Shown here: positions 48,776 through 60,635 of the stretch, piece by piece
How the letters are laid out: each line of letters starts with the position of its first letter
How positions within the stretch are numbered: position 1 is the stretch's first letter
Program-made: the position numbers and the translations under genes
The notes under the pieces: generated by a model
Database searches by the model: none
The model's input: the letters and a program-made list of their open reading frames with translations, nothing else
Told to the model about the DNA's origin: nothing
Assembly (NCBI GenBank): GCA_012295275.1
Contig: CM022676.1
Location: 2,738,369 to 2,802,368, forward strand
DNA length: 64,000 nt
Direction of reading: 5' to 3'
DNA from: Chrysomallon squamiferum
Lineage: Eukaryota; Mollusca; Gastropoda; Neomphalida; Peltospiridae

Positions 48776-51700
48776 CAAAGAAAAAAAAAATCATATCGAT
48801 TAGAGTTAGGTCCCTTACGTGAGATGTACTCACTAAGCGAAGTGAAAATTATGTCGATTAGACTTATCTCCCTTTAGTGATATATATTCACTAACTTATA
48901 TTAGAGTGAGGTCCCATAGGTGAGATGTACTCACTAACCCTTCGATCGTTTTAAACTTTCAAAGTCGTTCTTTATTTGTTTACTTACTTGTTTACTCTAT
49001 CCTGTCTACTTTGCTTATTGTTGTTATAATTAAAAAATCTGTAAATAAAATCATTTTTTTCTTGTCATTTGATAGAATCGGTTTTTTAATATCAGTATTT
49101 ATTATTTCTTTTTGTATTTATTAATATTCTGAAATGTATTTGTTTTTAAATTTTCTGGCAATTTTCAATTAATTGAATTTTGTTTCTTTTACAATTGTAT
49201 AATCATTCAGTACCAGAGGTTTTTCTCTGTGTAAGTGTGTGTGTTGGGGTGTGTCTGTCTGTCTGTCTGTATATATATAAACAAAGCAGAGAAAAAATCA
49301 TATCCATTAGAGTTAGGTCCCTTACGTGAGATGTACTCACTAAGTCTTCGATCATTTTCAAGTTTTAAAGTGGTTTTTTATTTGTTTGCTTATTTATTTA
49401 CTATATCCTGTCTACTTTGTTTCTTGTTGTTATAATTAAAAAATCAGTAAAAAAAAAATGTTTTGTGTCATTTGATAGAATCGATTTTTTAATATTAGTA
49501 TTTATTATTTCTTTTTGTATTTATTAATATTCTGAAATTTATTTGTTTTTAAATTTCCTGGCAGTTTTGAATTAATTGAATTTTGTTACTTTTACAATTG
49601 TATAATCATTCAGCACCAGAGGTTTTCCTCTGAGAAAGTGACTGTGTGTGGATGTGTCTGTGTGTCTGTATATATATAAACTTAGCAAAGAGAAAATCAG
49701 ATCGATTAGAGTTAGGTCCCTTACGTTATATGTACTCACTAACCGAAGTAAAAATTATGTCGATTAGACTTATCACCCTTTAGTGATATGTGTTCACTAA
49801 CATATATTAGAGTGCGGTCCCATAGGTGAGATGTACTCACTATGTCTTCGATCGTTTTAAAGTTTTATAGTGATTTTTTATTTGTTTGCTTATTTATTTA
49901 CTCTATCCTGTCTACTTTGCTTATTGTTGTTATGATTAAAAAATCAGTAAATAAAATATTTTTTTTGGTGTCATTTGACACAATCGGTTTTTTAATATCA
50001 GTATTTATTATTTCTTTTTGTATTTATTAATATTCTGAAATTTATTTGTTTTAAATTTTCTGGCAATTTTGAATTAATTGAATTTTGTTACTTTTACAAT
50101 TGTATAATCATTCAGTAGCAGAGGTTTTTCTCTGTGTAAGTGTCTGTGTGTGGGTGTGTCTGTCTGTCTGTATATATATAAACTTAGCAAAGAAAAAATC
50201 ATATCGATTAGAGTTAGGTCCCTTACGTGAGATGTACTCACTAAGCCTTCGATCGTTTTAAACTTTCAAAGTCGTTCTTTATTTGTTTTCTTACTTATTT
50301 CTTGTGTATCCTGTCTACTTTGCTTATTGTTGTTATAATTAAAAAATCAGTAAATAAAATAATTTTTTGTGTCATTTGATAGAATCGGTTTTTTAATATC
50401 AGTATTTATTATTTCTTTTTGTATTTATTAATATTCTGAAATTTATTTGTTTTTAAATTTTCTGTCAATTTTTAATTAATTGAATTTTGATTCTTTTACA
50501 ATTGTATAATCATTCAGTACCAGAGGTTTTTCTCTGTGTAAGTGTGTGTGTGTGGGTGTGTCTTTCTGTCTGTATATATATATATATATATATATAAACA
50601 AAGCAAAGAAAAAAATCATATCGATTAGAGTTAGGTCCCTTACGTGAGATGTACTCACTAAGCGAAGTAAAAATTATGTCGATTAGACTTATCTCCCTAT
50701 AGTGATATGTGTTCACTAACATATATTAGAGTGAGGTCCCATAGGTGAGATGTACTCACTAAGCCTTCGATCGTTTTAAACTTTCAAAGTCGTTCTTTAT
50801 TTGTTTAGTTACTTGTTTATTCTATCCTGTCTACTTTGCTTATTGTTGTTATAATTAAAAAATCAGTAAATAAAATTATTTTTTTTTGTCATTTGATAGA
50901 ATCGGTTTTTTAATATCAGTATTTATTATTTCTTTTTGTATTTATTAATATTCTGAAATTTATTTGTTTTTAAATTTTCTGGCAATTTTTAATTAATTGA
51001 ATTTTGTTTCTTTTACAATTGTATAATCATTCAGTACCAGAGGTTTTTCTCTGTGTAAGTGTGTGTGTGTGTGTGTCTTTCTGTCTGTATGTATATATAT
51101 ATATAAACAAAGCAAAGAAAAAAATCATATCGATTAGAGTTAGGTCCCTTACGTGAGGTGTACTCACTAAGCGAAGTAAAAATTATGTCGATTAGACTTA
51201 TCTCCCTTTAGTGATATGTGTTCACTAACATATATTAGAGTGAGGTCCCATATGTGAGACGTTCTCACTAAGTCTTCGATTATTTTAAAGTTATAAAGTG
51301 GTTCTTTATTGTTTGCTTATTTATTTACTCTATCCTGTCTACTTTGCTTATTGTTGTTATAATTAAAAAATCAGTAAATAAAATATTTGTTTTGTGTCAA
51401 TTGATAGAATCGGTTTTTTAATATCAGTATTTATTATTTCTTTTTGTATTTATTAATATTCTGAAATTTCTTTGTTTTTAAATTTTCTGGCAATTTTTAA
51501 TTAATTGAATTTTGTTTCTTTTACAATTGTATAATCATTCAGTACCAGAGGTTTTTCTCTGTGTAAGTGTGTGTGTCGTGGTGAGTCTGTCTCTCTGTAT
51601 ATATATAAACAAAGCAAAGAAAAAATCATATCGATTAGAATTAGGTCCCTTACGTGAGATGTACTCACTAAGCGAAGTAAAAATTATGTCGTTTAGACTT

Positions 51701-52770
51701 ATCTCCCTTTAGTGATATGTGTTCACAAACATATTTTAGAGTCTGTTCTCATAGGTGAGATGTACTCACTAAGCCTTCGATCGTTTTAAACTTTCAAAGT
51801 CGTTCTTTATTTGTTTAGTTACTTGTTTATTCTATCCTGTCTACTTTGCTTATTGTTGTTATAATTAAAAAATCAGTAAATAAAATAATTTTTTGTGTGA
51901 TTTGATCGAATCGATTTTTTAATATTAGTATTTATTATTTCTTTTTGTATTTATTAATATTCTGAAATTTATTTGTTTTTAAATTTCCTGGCAGTTTTCA
52001 ATTAATTGAATTTTGTTACTTTTTCAATTGTATAATCATTCAGTACCAGAGGTTTTTCTCTGAGAAAGTGTCTGTGTGTGGATGTGTCTGTCTGTCTGTA
52101 TATATATAAACTTAGCAAAGAAAAATTCATATCGATTAGAGTTAGGTCCCTTACGTTATATGTACTCACTAACCGAAGTAAAAATTTTGTCGATTAGACT
52201 TATCACCCTTTAGTGATATGTGTTCACTAACATATATTAGAGTGAGGTCCCATAGGTGAGAAGTACTCACTATGTCTTCGATCATTTTAAAGTTTTATAG
52301 TGATTTTTTATTTGTTTGCTTATTTATTTACTCTATCCTGTCTACTTTGCTTATTGTTGTTATGATTAAAAAATCAGTAAATAAAATATTTTTGTTGTGT
52401 CATTTGACACAATCGGTTTTTTAATATCAGTATTTATTATTTCTTTTTGTATTTATTAATATTCTGAAATTTATTTGTTTTAAATTTTGTGGCAATTTTC
52501 AATTAATTGAATTTTGTTACTTTTACAATTGTATAATCATTCAGTACCAGAGGTTTTTCTCTGTGTAAGTGTCTGTGTGTGGGTGTGTCTGTCTGTCTGT
52601 ATATATATAAACTTAGCAAAGAAAAAATCATATCGATTAGAGTTAGGTCCCTTACGTGAGATGTACTCACTAAGCCTTCGATCGTTTTAAACTTTCAAAG
52701 TCGATCTTTATTTGTTTACTTACTTATTTCTTATGTATCCTGTCTACTTTCCTTATTGTTGTTATAATTG
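44891..52770 (-). repeat. Satellite array, reverse orientation, about 17 monomers
   Basis: The same satellite as 21611-41495, in the opposite orientation. I counted about 17 copies of 'accagaggtttttctctg'. Monomers here are more diverged than in the forward block. Two larger duplications show: 44891-46305 recurs at 48621-50040 (offset about 3.73 kb, differing mainly in the TA run), and about 46680-47200 recurs at about 51440-51960 (offset 4761). The right edge is near 52770, inside 'cttattgttgttataatt'. Small ORFs within it are repeat artefacts. Confidence 0.95.
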
Positions 52771-52987
52771 TTGTTATGTATTTCTGATGTTGTTACTTAA
52801 AGCTGTTGATTAGAATTTCATATTGCTTTAATAATGTAAAAGAAACTTCCGTTGATGATGATGATGATGATTAGATAAGTCCAGGCTGCACTGTGTTTTG
52901 CTGATATTATATTTTAATCTTCTGATCATCCGAGTATACATTAATTATCTCTTTTCTGTTTTAAAATTTACAATAACTTTCTCACAG

Positions 52988-53093
52988 GCCATGAAGGGAG
53001 AGCCAGGCATTCAAAGTCAGAAAGGGGTCAAAGGTGAACGCTGACTGCCTGGTCCGTTACTGAATAAACTAAGTCCTCAATGTCAGTGTGTCA
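52988..53093 (+). pseudogene. Collagen-like Gly-X-Y exon (decayed)
   Basis: After a TCACAG acceptor the frame reads AMKGEPGIQSQKGVKGER, then TGA, then LPGPLL, up to a GTAAGC donor at 53094. The glycine every third residue is clear: GEP, GIQ, xQK, GVK, GER, xLP, GPL. Both x positions are single-base changes of glycine codons, AGT (Ser) at 53015 and TGA at 53042. It is therefore a short triple-helix exon that has lost function or has an assembly error. It may belong to the EGF gene on the other side of the satellite; that is inference. Confidence 0.65.
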
Positions 53094-53145
53094 GTAAGCT
53101 GACTTTCAATTTTCTTCGTATGTTGTTGAATGTGATAAAATACCT

Positions 53146-53199
<54 letters not shown>

Positions 53200-54421
53200 C
53201 TTTAATATAAATAAAACAATCAAATGCAATTTGTTTCTGTTTCTTTCTTTCTCTATTGACCAAAACAGTTTGTATGTATGTTTGTTTGTCTCTCTGTCTG
53301 TCTATTTATCCATCCATCTATCTATCTATCTATATATCTGTCTATCTATCTCTAAATGTATGTATGTATATGTATCTGTCTTTCCATCTATTTGTCTGTC
53401 TCTGTATGACTATCTGTCTGTCTGATTTTCTTCGTGTCCATCTGCCTGTCTTTCTGTCTGTCTTTACATTTCTATTTTATTTTTTTTTTTTTTCAGAGTT
53501 GATTTTATTTGTAGTAATTCATATTTTCATTTTCTGTTTTTCAGAAGTTAAACCGTGATAATGAAATCAATTGAAACAGAATAATTTTAATATAATCTGT
53601 ATAATAACAGACAATTAAACAGTTAAATAAATGAATGGATGATTATTACAAGTATTATTGTTATTTTATATATATACATGTGTGTGTGTTGGGGGCGTGA
53701 GTGTGTATGTAATATATATATTGGGTTGTATAGATGGGGCAGGAGGGCTTTTTATATTTTGTTTCAATGAATTTGTTTAATATTAATTTTGTGAAATAGC
53801 ATTTTCATATATATTTAATTGTTTGTTTCTTTATGTGCAGTTCGTATTAATGTAATTGTATATAAGCATTTATTTCTGTGTGTGCATTTATGTACATGTG
53901 TGTGTGTGCGTGTGTGTATGTGTGTAGATATAGATATAGATATAAAAGAGAGAGATGTATTATTATGTTTCTATTCTCATTCTCCATCATTCTATTTTCG
54001 AAACATTGCACATTTTCTCATTCAGACGTACACACATTCAAAACAACACGTGAGATCTCCCTTACACAGCCCGGCCTCTACAAATACTTTACTTGCATTG
54101 TGCTTTCCAGCCAACTGGGAGGTTTAACTAAAAGACAACATTTTGCTAATCTGTAAGAGTAACCCATACTTGAAAGCTAGTGTTTTTTCATTTGTCAAAT
54201 ATTGTCCTTACGCAAAAGTCACAGTACATATGTAAATATAGTTAATATTAACTAATATTAGTGTTGATAAATAAATATTAATTGAGTTTATTTATTAATT
54301 TAATTTAGTTAAAATTTAATTGTATAGATTAATGTTAATCTCAGGAATCAAAAATGATGCTAAGGTTTATTTTTCCTCCACAGATTTTTAAAATGTTATT
54401 TCAAACCTAGAATATATATAT

Positions 54422-54610
54422 TCCGTCATTTAATATATGTTGCAACTGAACTTACTCATTTAATATGTATTTATAATAATAATTAACGTCATTTTATAAA
54501 CATAACAATTAAATGATGTCATTTAATATATAGTGCAATTGAAATACGTCATTTGATACCTATTTCAATCACAATACGTCATTCGTACGTATCTAATACG
54601 TATTACAATT
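54422..54610. repeat. Short degenerate repeats with 'cgtcatt' cores
   Basis: Related segments such as 'gtcatttaatatat' (54424, 54515), 'cgtcatttgatac' (about 54547) and 'cgtcattcgtac' (about 54578) recur every 30-90 bp. This is probably a decayed minisatellite. Confidence 0.45.
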
Positions 54611-55944
54611 AATTAACGATATTCGTGCATATTTTACCGTATTAAAGTAATCGCTTTCTATTAGGGTTGTTTTCTTGTTGTTTTCTTTTGTTTTTTGTTT
54701 TTTATTATTGTTTTTTATTGTTATTTTTTATTCAATTTCTCTCTTCTTTCACCCCGTTTGTTTAGTTGTTGTTTTCTTTATTGTTATTTATTTATTAGTT
54801 TTCTTTTCAATTTTTCTCTTGTTTCATATTAATAATATTTTTGTCATCTGTCAAGTGGTAGTATAATCTGTATTATTTATTCTCCTTATCTGTTTTTGTT
54901 TTAGTTGTTATTGTTGTTTGTTTTTGTTTTTTTTGTAGTTGTTGTTTTTTCATTTGGCTTCAGTTTTTTTAATTCTATAATTTCTTTCTCAATTATTTTG
55001 TCTTTATTTTTTGTTTTCATTATACAATTATTTATAAATTCGTTCGTTCATTTTTATTATGTTTTTTTATTATTATTATTGTTTTACTACACTGATGCGA
55101 TATTTTAATGCGTGGTTGTAAATATTTATAATATTATAATTAAAAATAAACAAACAAACAAAAAATGAATAAATAAAATAAAATATAATATAAAATAAAA
55201 TATAATATAAAATAAAATACAAAAGTCAATTTCATTACTTCCTGTTATTGTGGTACAGCTATTATAAATAAATAAATAAAAGCAAAATAAATAAAAAAAT
55301 ATTACTACAACAATTACTATAATAAGTATCCTATAATAATAATAATACAATACACTGTAATTATTATATAGAGATATTTTATTAAAACGACAAATATAAA
55401 ACGATTGCTGAAATCTACAACAAAAAACAAGGAATGTAAAACATTATTTTCAAAAAATATTATAATTCAGATTGAAAAAGAAACAAAATGAAAATTTTCA
55501 AAAAAAAACAACAAAATGAAATAATATTAAATCAAAATATAAAACCTTTAGATTATTATGCATAAAAAATAAAATCGATTTGTTTTTGCATTTTGAAAAT
55601 GATTACATTATCTATCCCTCTAGAAAACAACTATACAAACAATCACTGAATTCTCAACTTTAAAAAAAGCAATAAATATAATTATATTATTAAGCACAAA
55701 TAGTTTTAACTGACACTATAATATTATTTAAAACATTTAACAGTAATGTATTTAGAAAAACATTGATATTATAAAAATAAATAATAATAATAAATAAAAC
55801 TGAATTCGCTCAACAATTAAAGAAATAAAGTTATAGATGATTTTTCAAAATAAAAATGTAATTGTATTATTATCAATTAATATTTTTCATTCACACTATA
55901 AATATATCTTTAAAAAATACATGAGTTTTTCATACACTTAAATA

Positions 55945-56490
55945 TATATGGTATACTATAGTATAGTGCAGTATAGTACAGTATTGTACAGTATATTATA
56001 GTGTAGTATAGTATAGTAGAGTAGAGTATAATACAGTGTAGTACAGTACAGTATAGTATAGTACAGCAGAGTAGAGAATAGCATAGTATAGTGTGTTTAG
56101 AATGGTGTTGTATGGCATAGTATGGTATGGTATGGATTAGTATGGCATAGTATAGTGTAGTATAGCACAGTGTGGTGTAGAATAATATAGAGAAGTGTAG
56201 TGTAGTAGACTATTGCATCGAAATGTACAGTATAGTAAAGCACTGTAGTGTAGTAGAATACAGTAGGGTATACTATAGTGTAATGTAGTGTAGTATAGAA
56301 TAGTATAGCATGGAAATGAATAGTATAGTACAGAATAGTAAAGTCTAGCACAACATAGTATACCATAGTATAGTATAGCATAGAATAGCATAGCATAGTA
56401 CCAAGTATATTATATTAAAGTATAGTATGGCATGGCATAGTATATTATAGCCTAGTATAGTACAGTATAGTAAAGCATAGTACAGAATAA
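55945..56490. repeat. TATAG-type pentanucleotide array
   Basis: About 540 bp of degenerate five-base units (TATAG, with CATAG, TACAG and TATGG variants). The tyrosine-rich ORFs on the minus strand at 56097-56396 are translations of this repeat, not proteins. Confidence 0.92.
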
Positions 56491-57264
56491 TATAAATATA
56501 TTAAATACATATTTTTATAATAATGATTCGTATGGTTTTGAACTGCAGATATAATAGATTAATTATCAATAAAAAAAAAAAACTACTACAATTCATAGAC
56601 ATGAAAATGGTATAGAACATGATTAAAACACACAGATGACACGTTACTATGATAAATGTTTCCAAAGTAACACACGAACAGTCATAAATTATTTGACAAT
56701 AAACTAATGATAATACTATTATCTAAAGCAACAATTAAAATTATCACTGCAAAGTTAGTTTACAAAAAGTTAATCCAAGCTTTTTTCAGTCCGTTGATCT
56801 CATGTTCTTTCTTGTTCTGAATATAAAATAATAATATTCTACCGAAACGAAAGTGAAATTCCTCGTCCGTAAGTAATCCATTTGTCTTTGAAATTTCCAC
56901 GTTATTTGTGTATTATTGTTTTCAACTTTTAATGTTTGCTGAGTCTATGTATGTTTATGAGCATTTATAAGTGTATGTGTGTGTGTGCGTTTATGGGTGT
57001 ACGTGCATGTATATTTGTGAGTGTGTGTACGTTTATGAATGTACGTGTACGTGCGTTTATATGTTATGTGTATGTGTGTATATTTCTTTATGAGTATTTT
57101 CGTGAGTGTATATGTGTATGTATGTATGAGTTTATATGTATATGTAGAGAATATTTATAATAGTAATAAAACTGCTATTAATAATAATATGGGTACAGAT
57201 CTGTACTTATAATGTATGACTGCTACAGCAATAACATGGTTCGTCAATACAACTTGAATCAAAT

Positions 57265-58835
57265 TCACACAAGGAATTTTAATCGCGATATAAAGTTTGT
57301 TTTAATCCCGAATGTGCCACCACTATGAGAACATTGTTTGCTATCTGAAAAGGTACACTTCAGAAAACCTTCACGTAAAGTTCACTGTTTTTCAAACAGT
57401 CAGGTTGTACTGTATATCTTTTTTTATGTCTAAAGGACTGGGAAAATCAACATCAAAAAAAGACTCGCGGATTTGTTTATCTACTGAAGATCCTGGCACT
57501 ATCACGTCTGTGGAAACTTCACAGACACTGGCTTTGATTGACAATTCTTTCCTTTTTCTTGGAAAAGAGAGAATACTAAAGCCTTTCAAAGACGCATTCG
57601 TGTTTAAACAAAATGTTATCGTATCGAAGTACGAGCAAAAATCACCATCGATGCCCTGGACACAAATATTTTCAAATCTGTCAATTTTTATTAAATTTCT
57701 CTTTGTACCAACTCTGCGGCTTTTTCTGAAAAGTCACACATCTATCTCTGGGTAGACATAGGAACAGAAAGTCTCGAATTTTTCACAATGAGATAAAAGC
57801 ATTTTTAGGCAAAACTTTATTTTGAAAATACACTGAGTCGAGAAGAGGAAAGCGAATGAGGTACAGCTCTTTTCCCAGCATTTCACGTTCGTTTTCTGCT
57901 GTTATTTCTTTTTCCTGTCGTCTGCTTCACTCCATTTCATGCATGAATGAAAAACTGTCTCCTTAGTGGCGTTCAGATCATCAGATTCAATTATCTTTCT
58001 AAAACATTCACAACAGAGATCTGTGAAACTCTCTGAATTCAGTACAGCTTTGCCATTTCGCCAAATATATTTCAGACATGTTTCCATGAAATCGTCTTGT
58101 TTATACGTGTGAGTTTCTTCCAGTAAAATGCATACGTTATTTGTCTCCATTTCTGTTTCAAGGTAGTTAAGACATCTGTTTTCTAAAGTAGTTACGTCAT
58201 ACTTCCTGGCAAGTCGGTTTCATCAGTATAAAGAAATCTGGGGAAAAAAAAAAAAAAAAAAAAAAAACGTTTAAATAAATACACAAACAGACACACACAC
58301 ACACACTTACAAACCTACATATATACATATGCATGCATGCATACATACATATACATACATACACACACAAACACATACACAAATATATAAGTACACAAAT
58401 ATATATACAAAAATGTATAATAGTTCTATATTCACGCAAACATTCATACATACGTACATAAGACAGACAAATTCAAATGCTAACATACATACATTTATTA
58501 TATACTACACACATCCCTACCTACGTACCTGCATACCTACATACATATTATATACTTATCTCTCCATATACTATCATGATAATAAAATAAAATCGGTAAA
58601 CAAAATAAAAATAAAATAAAAGGAAGAAAACATTTCGAAAAGGAATTTTTAAATACACTCATTAAATACCCACATACATACACAAATACATTTACGGACA
58701 CATACGCATAAAATACATACTATAGTACACGCATATATACATATATATATATATACATACACAAACATACATGTATTGACACAAACATTCATTCAGACGT
58801 ACTTATTCAGAGACCTTCAGATGCTAAATACATAC

Positions 58836-58871
<36 letters not shown>

Positions 58872-58896
58872 GCATAGTATATGTATATGTATATAC

Positions 58897-58929
<33 letters not shown>

Positions 58930-59343
58930 TACATACATACTTACATACATACATGCATATTAATTAATTAATTAATTAAAAATGATAATAAACTGGATAA
59001 TCTCTTACTCTAAAAACAAGTGGAAAATTTCTGCTTCAGTGTCTGGGATTACAATATCATCCTGTTCTTTCAGATCTCCTGTCAACATGGCGTGAAACAC
59101 ACAGCTGCGCAGACTGAGTATCAACTTGTGAGCTTGGATACGTGCCCTGTCGTCTCCGACAATGAATCTGACGTCACAGAGAATGTTTTCCTTGAGAGAA
59201 TATCGGAGACTTTCAAGGATAGTGTGTTCATGTTGCCAGTTATTTGCATAACCAGAAGTGGCTACGTCATCGATGACTTCGCCTTCTTCAGCGTTTATTA
59301 CATCATCCACAGTATCAGCTTCTGCTGCAGCCATTTTGTTATC
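57265..59343 (-). pseudogene. BTB-BACK-PHR gene (BTBD1/2/3/6-like), multiply frame-broken
   Basis: Family members are substrate adaptors for Cullin-3 ubiquitin ligases. Coding exon 59009-59343 starts at the ATG at 59334 (MAAAEADTVDD) and carries the BTB core (NILCDVRFIVGDDRA, then QAHKLILSLRSCVFHAML). Its GTAAGA donor (phase 2) joins an acceptor at 58237, giving LEFLYTDETDLPGS. There the frame breaks: about 11 expected residues before YDVTTLENRC are missing (near 58200). The BACK domain follows (NNVCILLEETHTYKQDD to ETVFHSCMKWSEADD). One base is missing in an A run near 57910; then come EITAENEREMLGKELYL, a TGA at 57783, another shift near 57720, and a PHR-like region (FCSYFDTITFCLNTNASLKG to FDVDFPSPLDIKKDIQYNL). 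The PHR end (SDSKQCSHSGGTFG) is in another frame. The kept intron shows it is not a processed copy. Homopolymer indels could be assembly errors; the 30-plus-base loss is harder to explain that way. Confidence 0.75.
58238..59008 (-). other. Intron of the BTB gene, microsatellite-filled
   Basis: Bounded by GTAAGA and a CCCCAG acceptor on the minus strand. It is filled with a poly(A) tract (58244-58267), CA and CATA tracts (58280-58580), TA/CA tracts (58720-58955) and a TTAA-type run near 58960-58980. Confidence 0.7.
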
Positions 59344-59434
59344 CTGAATTAATAAAATGGTAACAATAAAATATAATATTTATTTTAAAGTAAACAAACA
59401 AATAAACTGTGTATTTTCTGAGAGTATGTGGGTA

Positions 59435-59513
59435 TGTGTGCGTGCGTGTGTATATGTGTGTGTGTGTGTATGTGTGTGAGAGAGAGAGAGAGATAGGAGA
59501 GAGAGAGAGAGAT

Positions 59514-59593
<80 letters not shown>
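59435..59593. repeat. (TG)n followed by a long (GA)n tract
   Basis: TG-rich sequence grades into a purine (GA) run that is nearly pure from 59514 to 59593. It lies upstream of the BTB coding exon on that gene's strand, in the presumed 5' intron. Confidence 0.93.
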
Positions 59594-59595
<2 letters not shown>

Positions 59596-60124
59596 GGCAG
59601 CTTTACGTGATAACTACATTAGTGACACAGTCACTGACACACATGTTCACGGTCACGTTAAAAATAAACCATGGTTTTATTTGTAGACTTGTTTTACAGT
59701 TTTCTTGCATACAACAGATGAACTGCACAAAAAGCTGCTATTGTTAACCTCTAGCTTTTTCTGTTCTTTTTCTTCTTTTTTTTTTTTTGTTTTGTTTTCT
59801 CGTAACAATAAAACGAACTCTGTATCACTACAAACTGTATATCATTTATTTTCATAATGTGTGTGTTTGTGTGTGTGTGTGTGTACGCACGCGCACGCGC
59901 GCGCGTTTCTGTCTGTCTATTCATATGTATTTATGTTTGCTGGAGTGTGCTTTCAGTAACACTGTATTAATACAGAATATAAATGTAGCTAAATAAAGAT
60001 TTTTTTTTTTTTTAATCTAATCTTTCCCCTGTTCTTTGTTTTACCCGACTTATCTCTCTCCCTGTAATTAAATTTAATAAATAACTTTATTTATTATCAA
60101 TTTCTCATTGTTCAGTTCTGTATT

Positions 60125-60194
60125 TATTTATTTATTTTTTTTTTTTTTTTTTATTTATTATTTGAATATTCATTTTCTTCCTCATTGTCTTCTT

Positions 60195-60259
<65 letters not shown>

Positions 60260-60357
60260 CATTATCATCATCATCATCATCATCATCATTATTATCGGTA
60301 TCATTATCATTATTATCATTATTATTATTATTGTTACTATTATTATTATTATTATAA
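60125..60357. repeat. Compound microsatellite: T run, TTC, TTA, TCA
   Basis: A T run is followed by trinucleotide runs whose unit shifts stepwise from TTC to TTA to TCA. ORFs here translate to serine, tyrosine or histidine runs and are not genes. Confidence 0.93.
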
Positions 60358-60570
60358 CGGCGCATTTTTTCGAATGTACATTTTTATAAGCATTTATGAC
60401 AAGATCACGGTACTACGTGACAAAATTCATTATATGCATTCAGTATTCTTTAGTGTACAAACCTTCAACCAATAACCACTATTACCCTGTATTTGTTTTA
60501 AAGAGACAATAACGTTACGAAACATCAGTAATAAGAAAAATCTTTGTTTCTAACGAAAAGAAAAACTTAC

Positions 60571-60635
60571 CTTCTAGAAACGTCACCTTCAGCAGTGTGT
60601 CCTGTATGTAAATTACTTCCTAGTAAACATCTGAC
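60571..60635 (-). other. Candidate 5' untranslated exon of the BTB gene
   Basis: On the minus strand the sequence 'ggtgacgtttctagaag' is followed by a GTAAGTTTT donor (exon edge 60571). The BTB coding exon has an acceptor eight bases before its ATG (AG at 59345-59344), so an upstream non-coding exon is expected. A related exon edge with the same donor occurs at 62411. The 5' end is not defined. Confidence 0.35.

Larger units (their letters stand above)
53094..57260. other. Gene-free, simple-sequence-rich region
   Basis: It contains (AAT)n at 53147-53200, TCTG/TCTA/TGTA tracts at 53268-53465, GT-rich tracts near 53685-53715 and 53880-53920, T-rich and A-rich stretches to 55.9 kb, and TG/TA-rich sequence at 56.94-57.15 kb. 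The many ORFs of 60-100 codons here are homopolymer-like translations. I see no supported exon or RNA gene. Confidence 0.6.

Noticed and set aside
53819-54156. ORFs of 92-102 codons near 54 kb
   Set aside because: Much of their length comes from TG/TA-rich sequence. The end (PGLYKYFTCIVLSSQ) faintly recalls an Ig F strand, but there is no second cysteine, acceptor or donor to support an exon.
57312-57755. 147-codon plus-strand ORF
   Set aside because: It lies opposite the PHR-like region of the minus-strand BTB gene, whose translation has recognisable family features. The plus-strand product has none.
59020-59352. 110-codon plus-strand ORF
   Set aside because: It is antisense to the BTB domain exon.
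60108-60475. Poly-Ile, poly-Ser/Tyr/His and poly-Asn ORFs
   Set aside because: They are translations of the TTC/TTA/TCA microsatellite in different frames.
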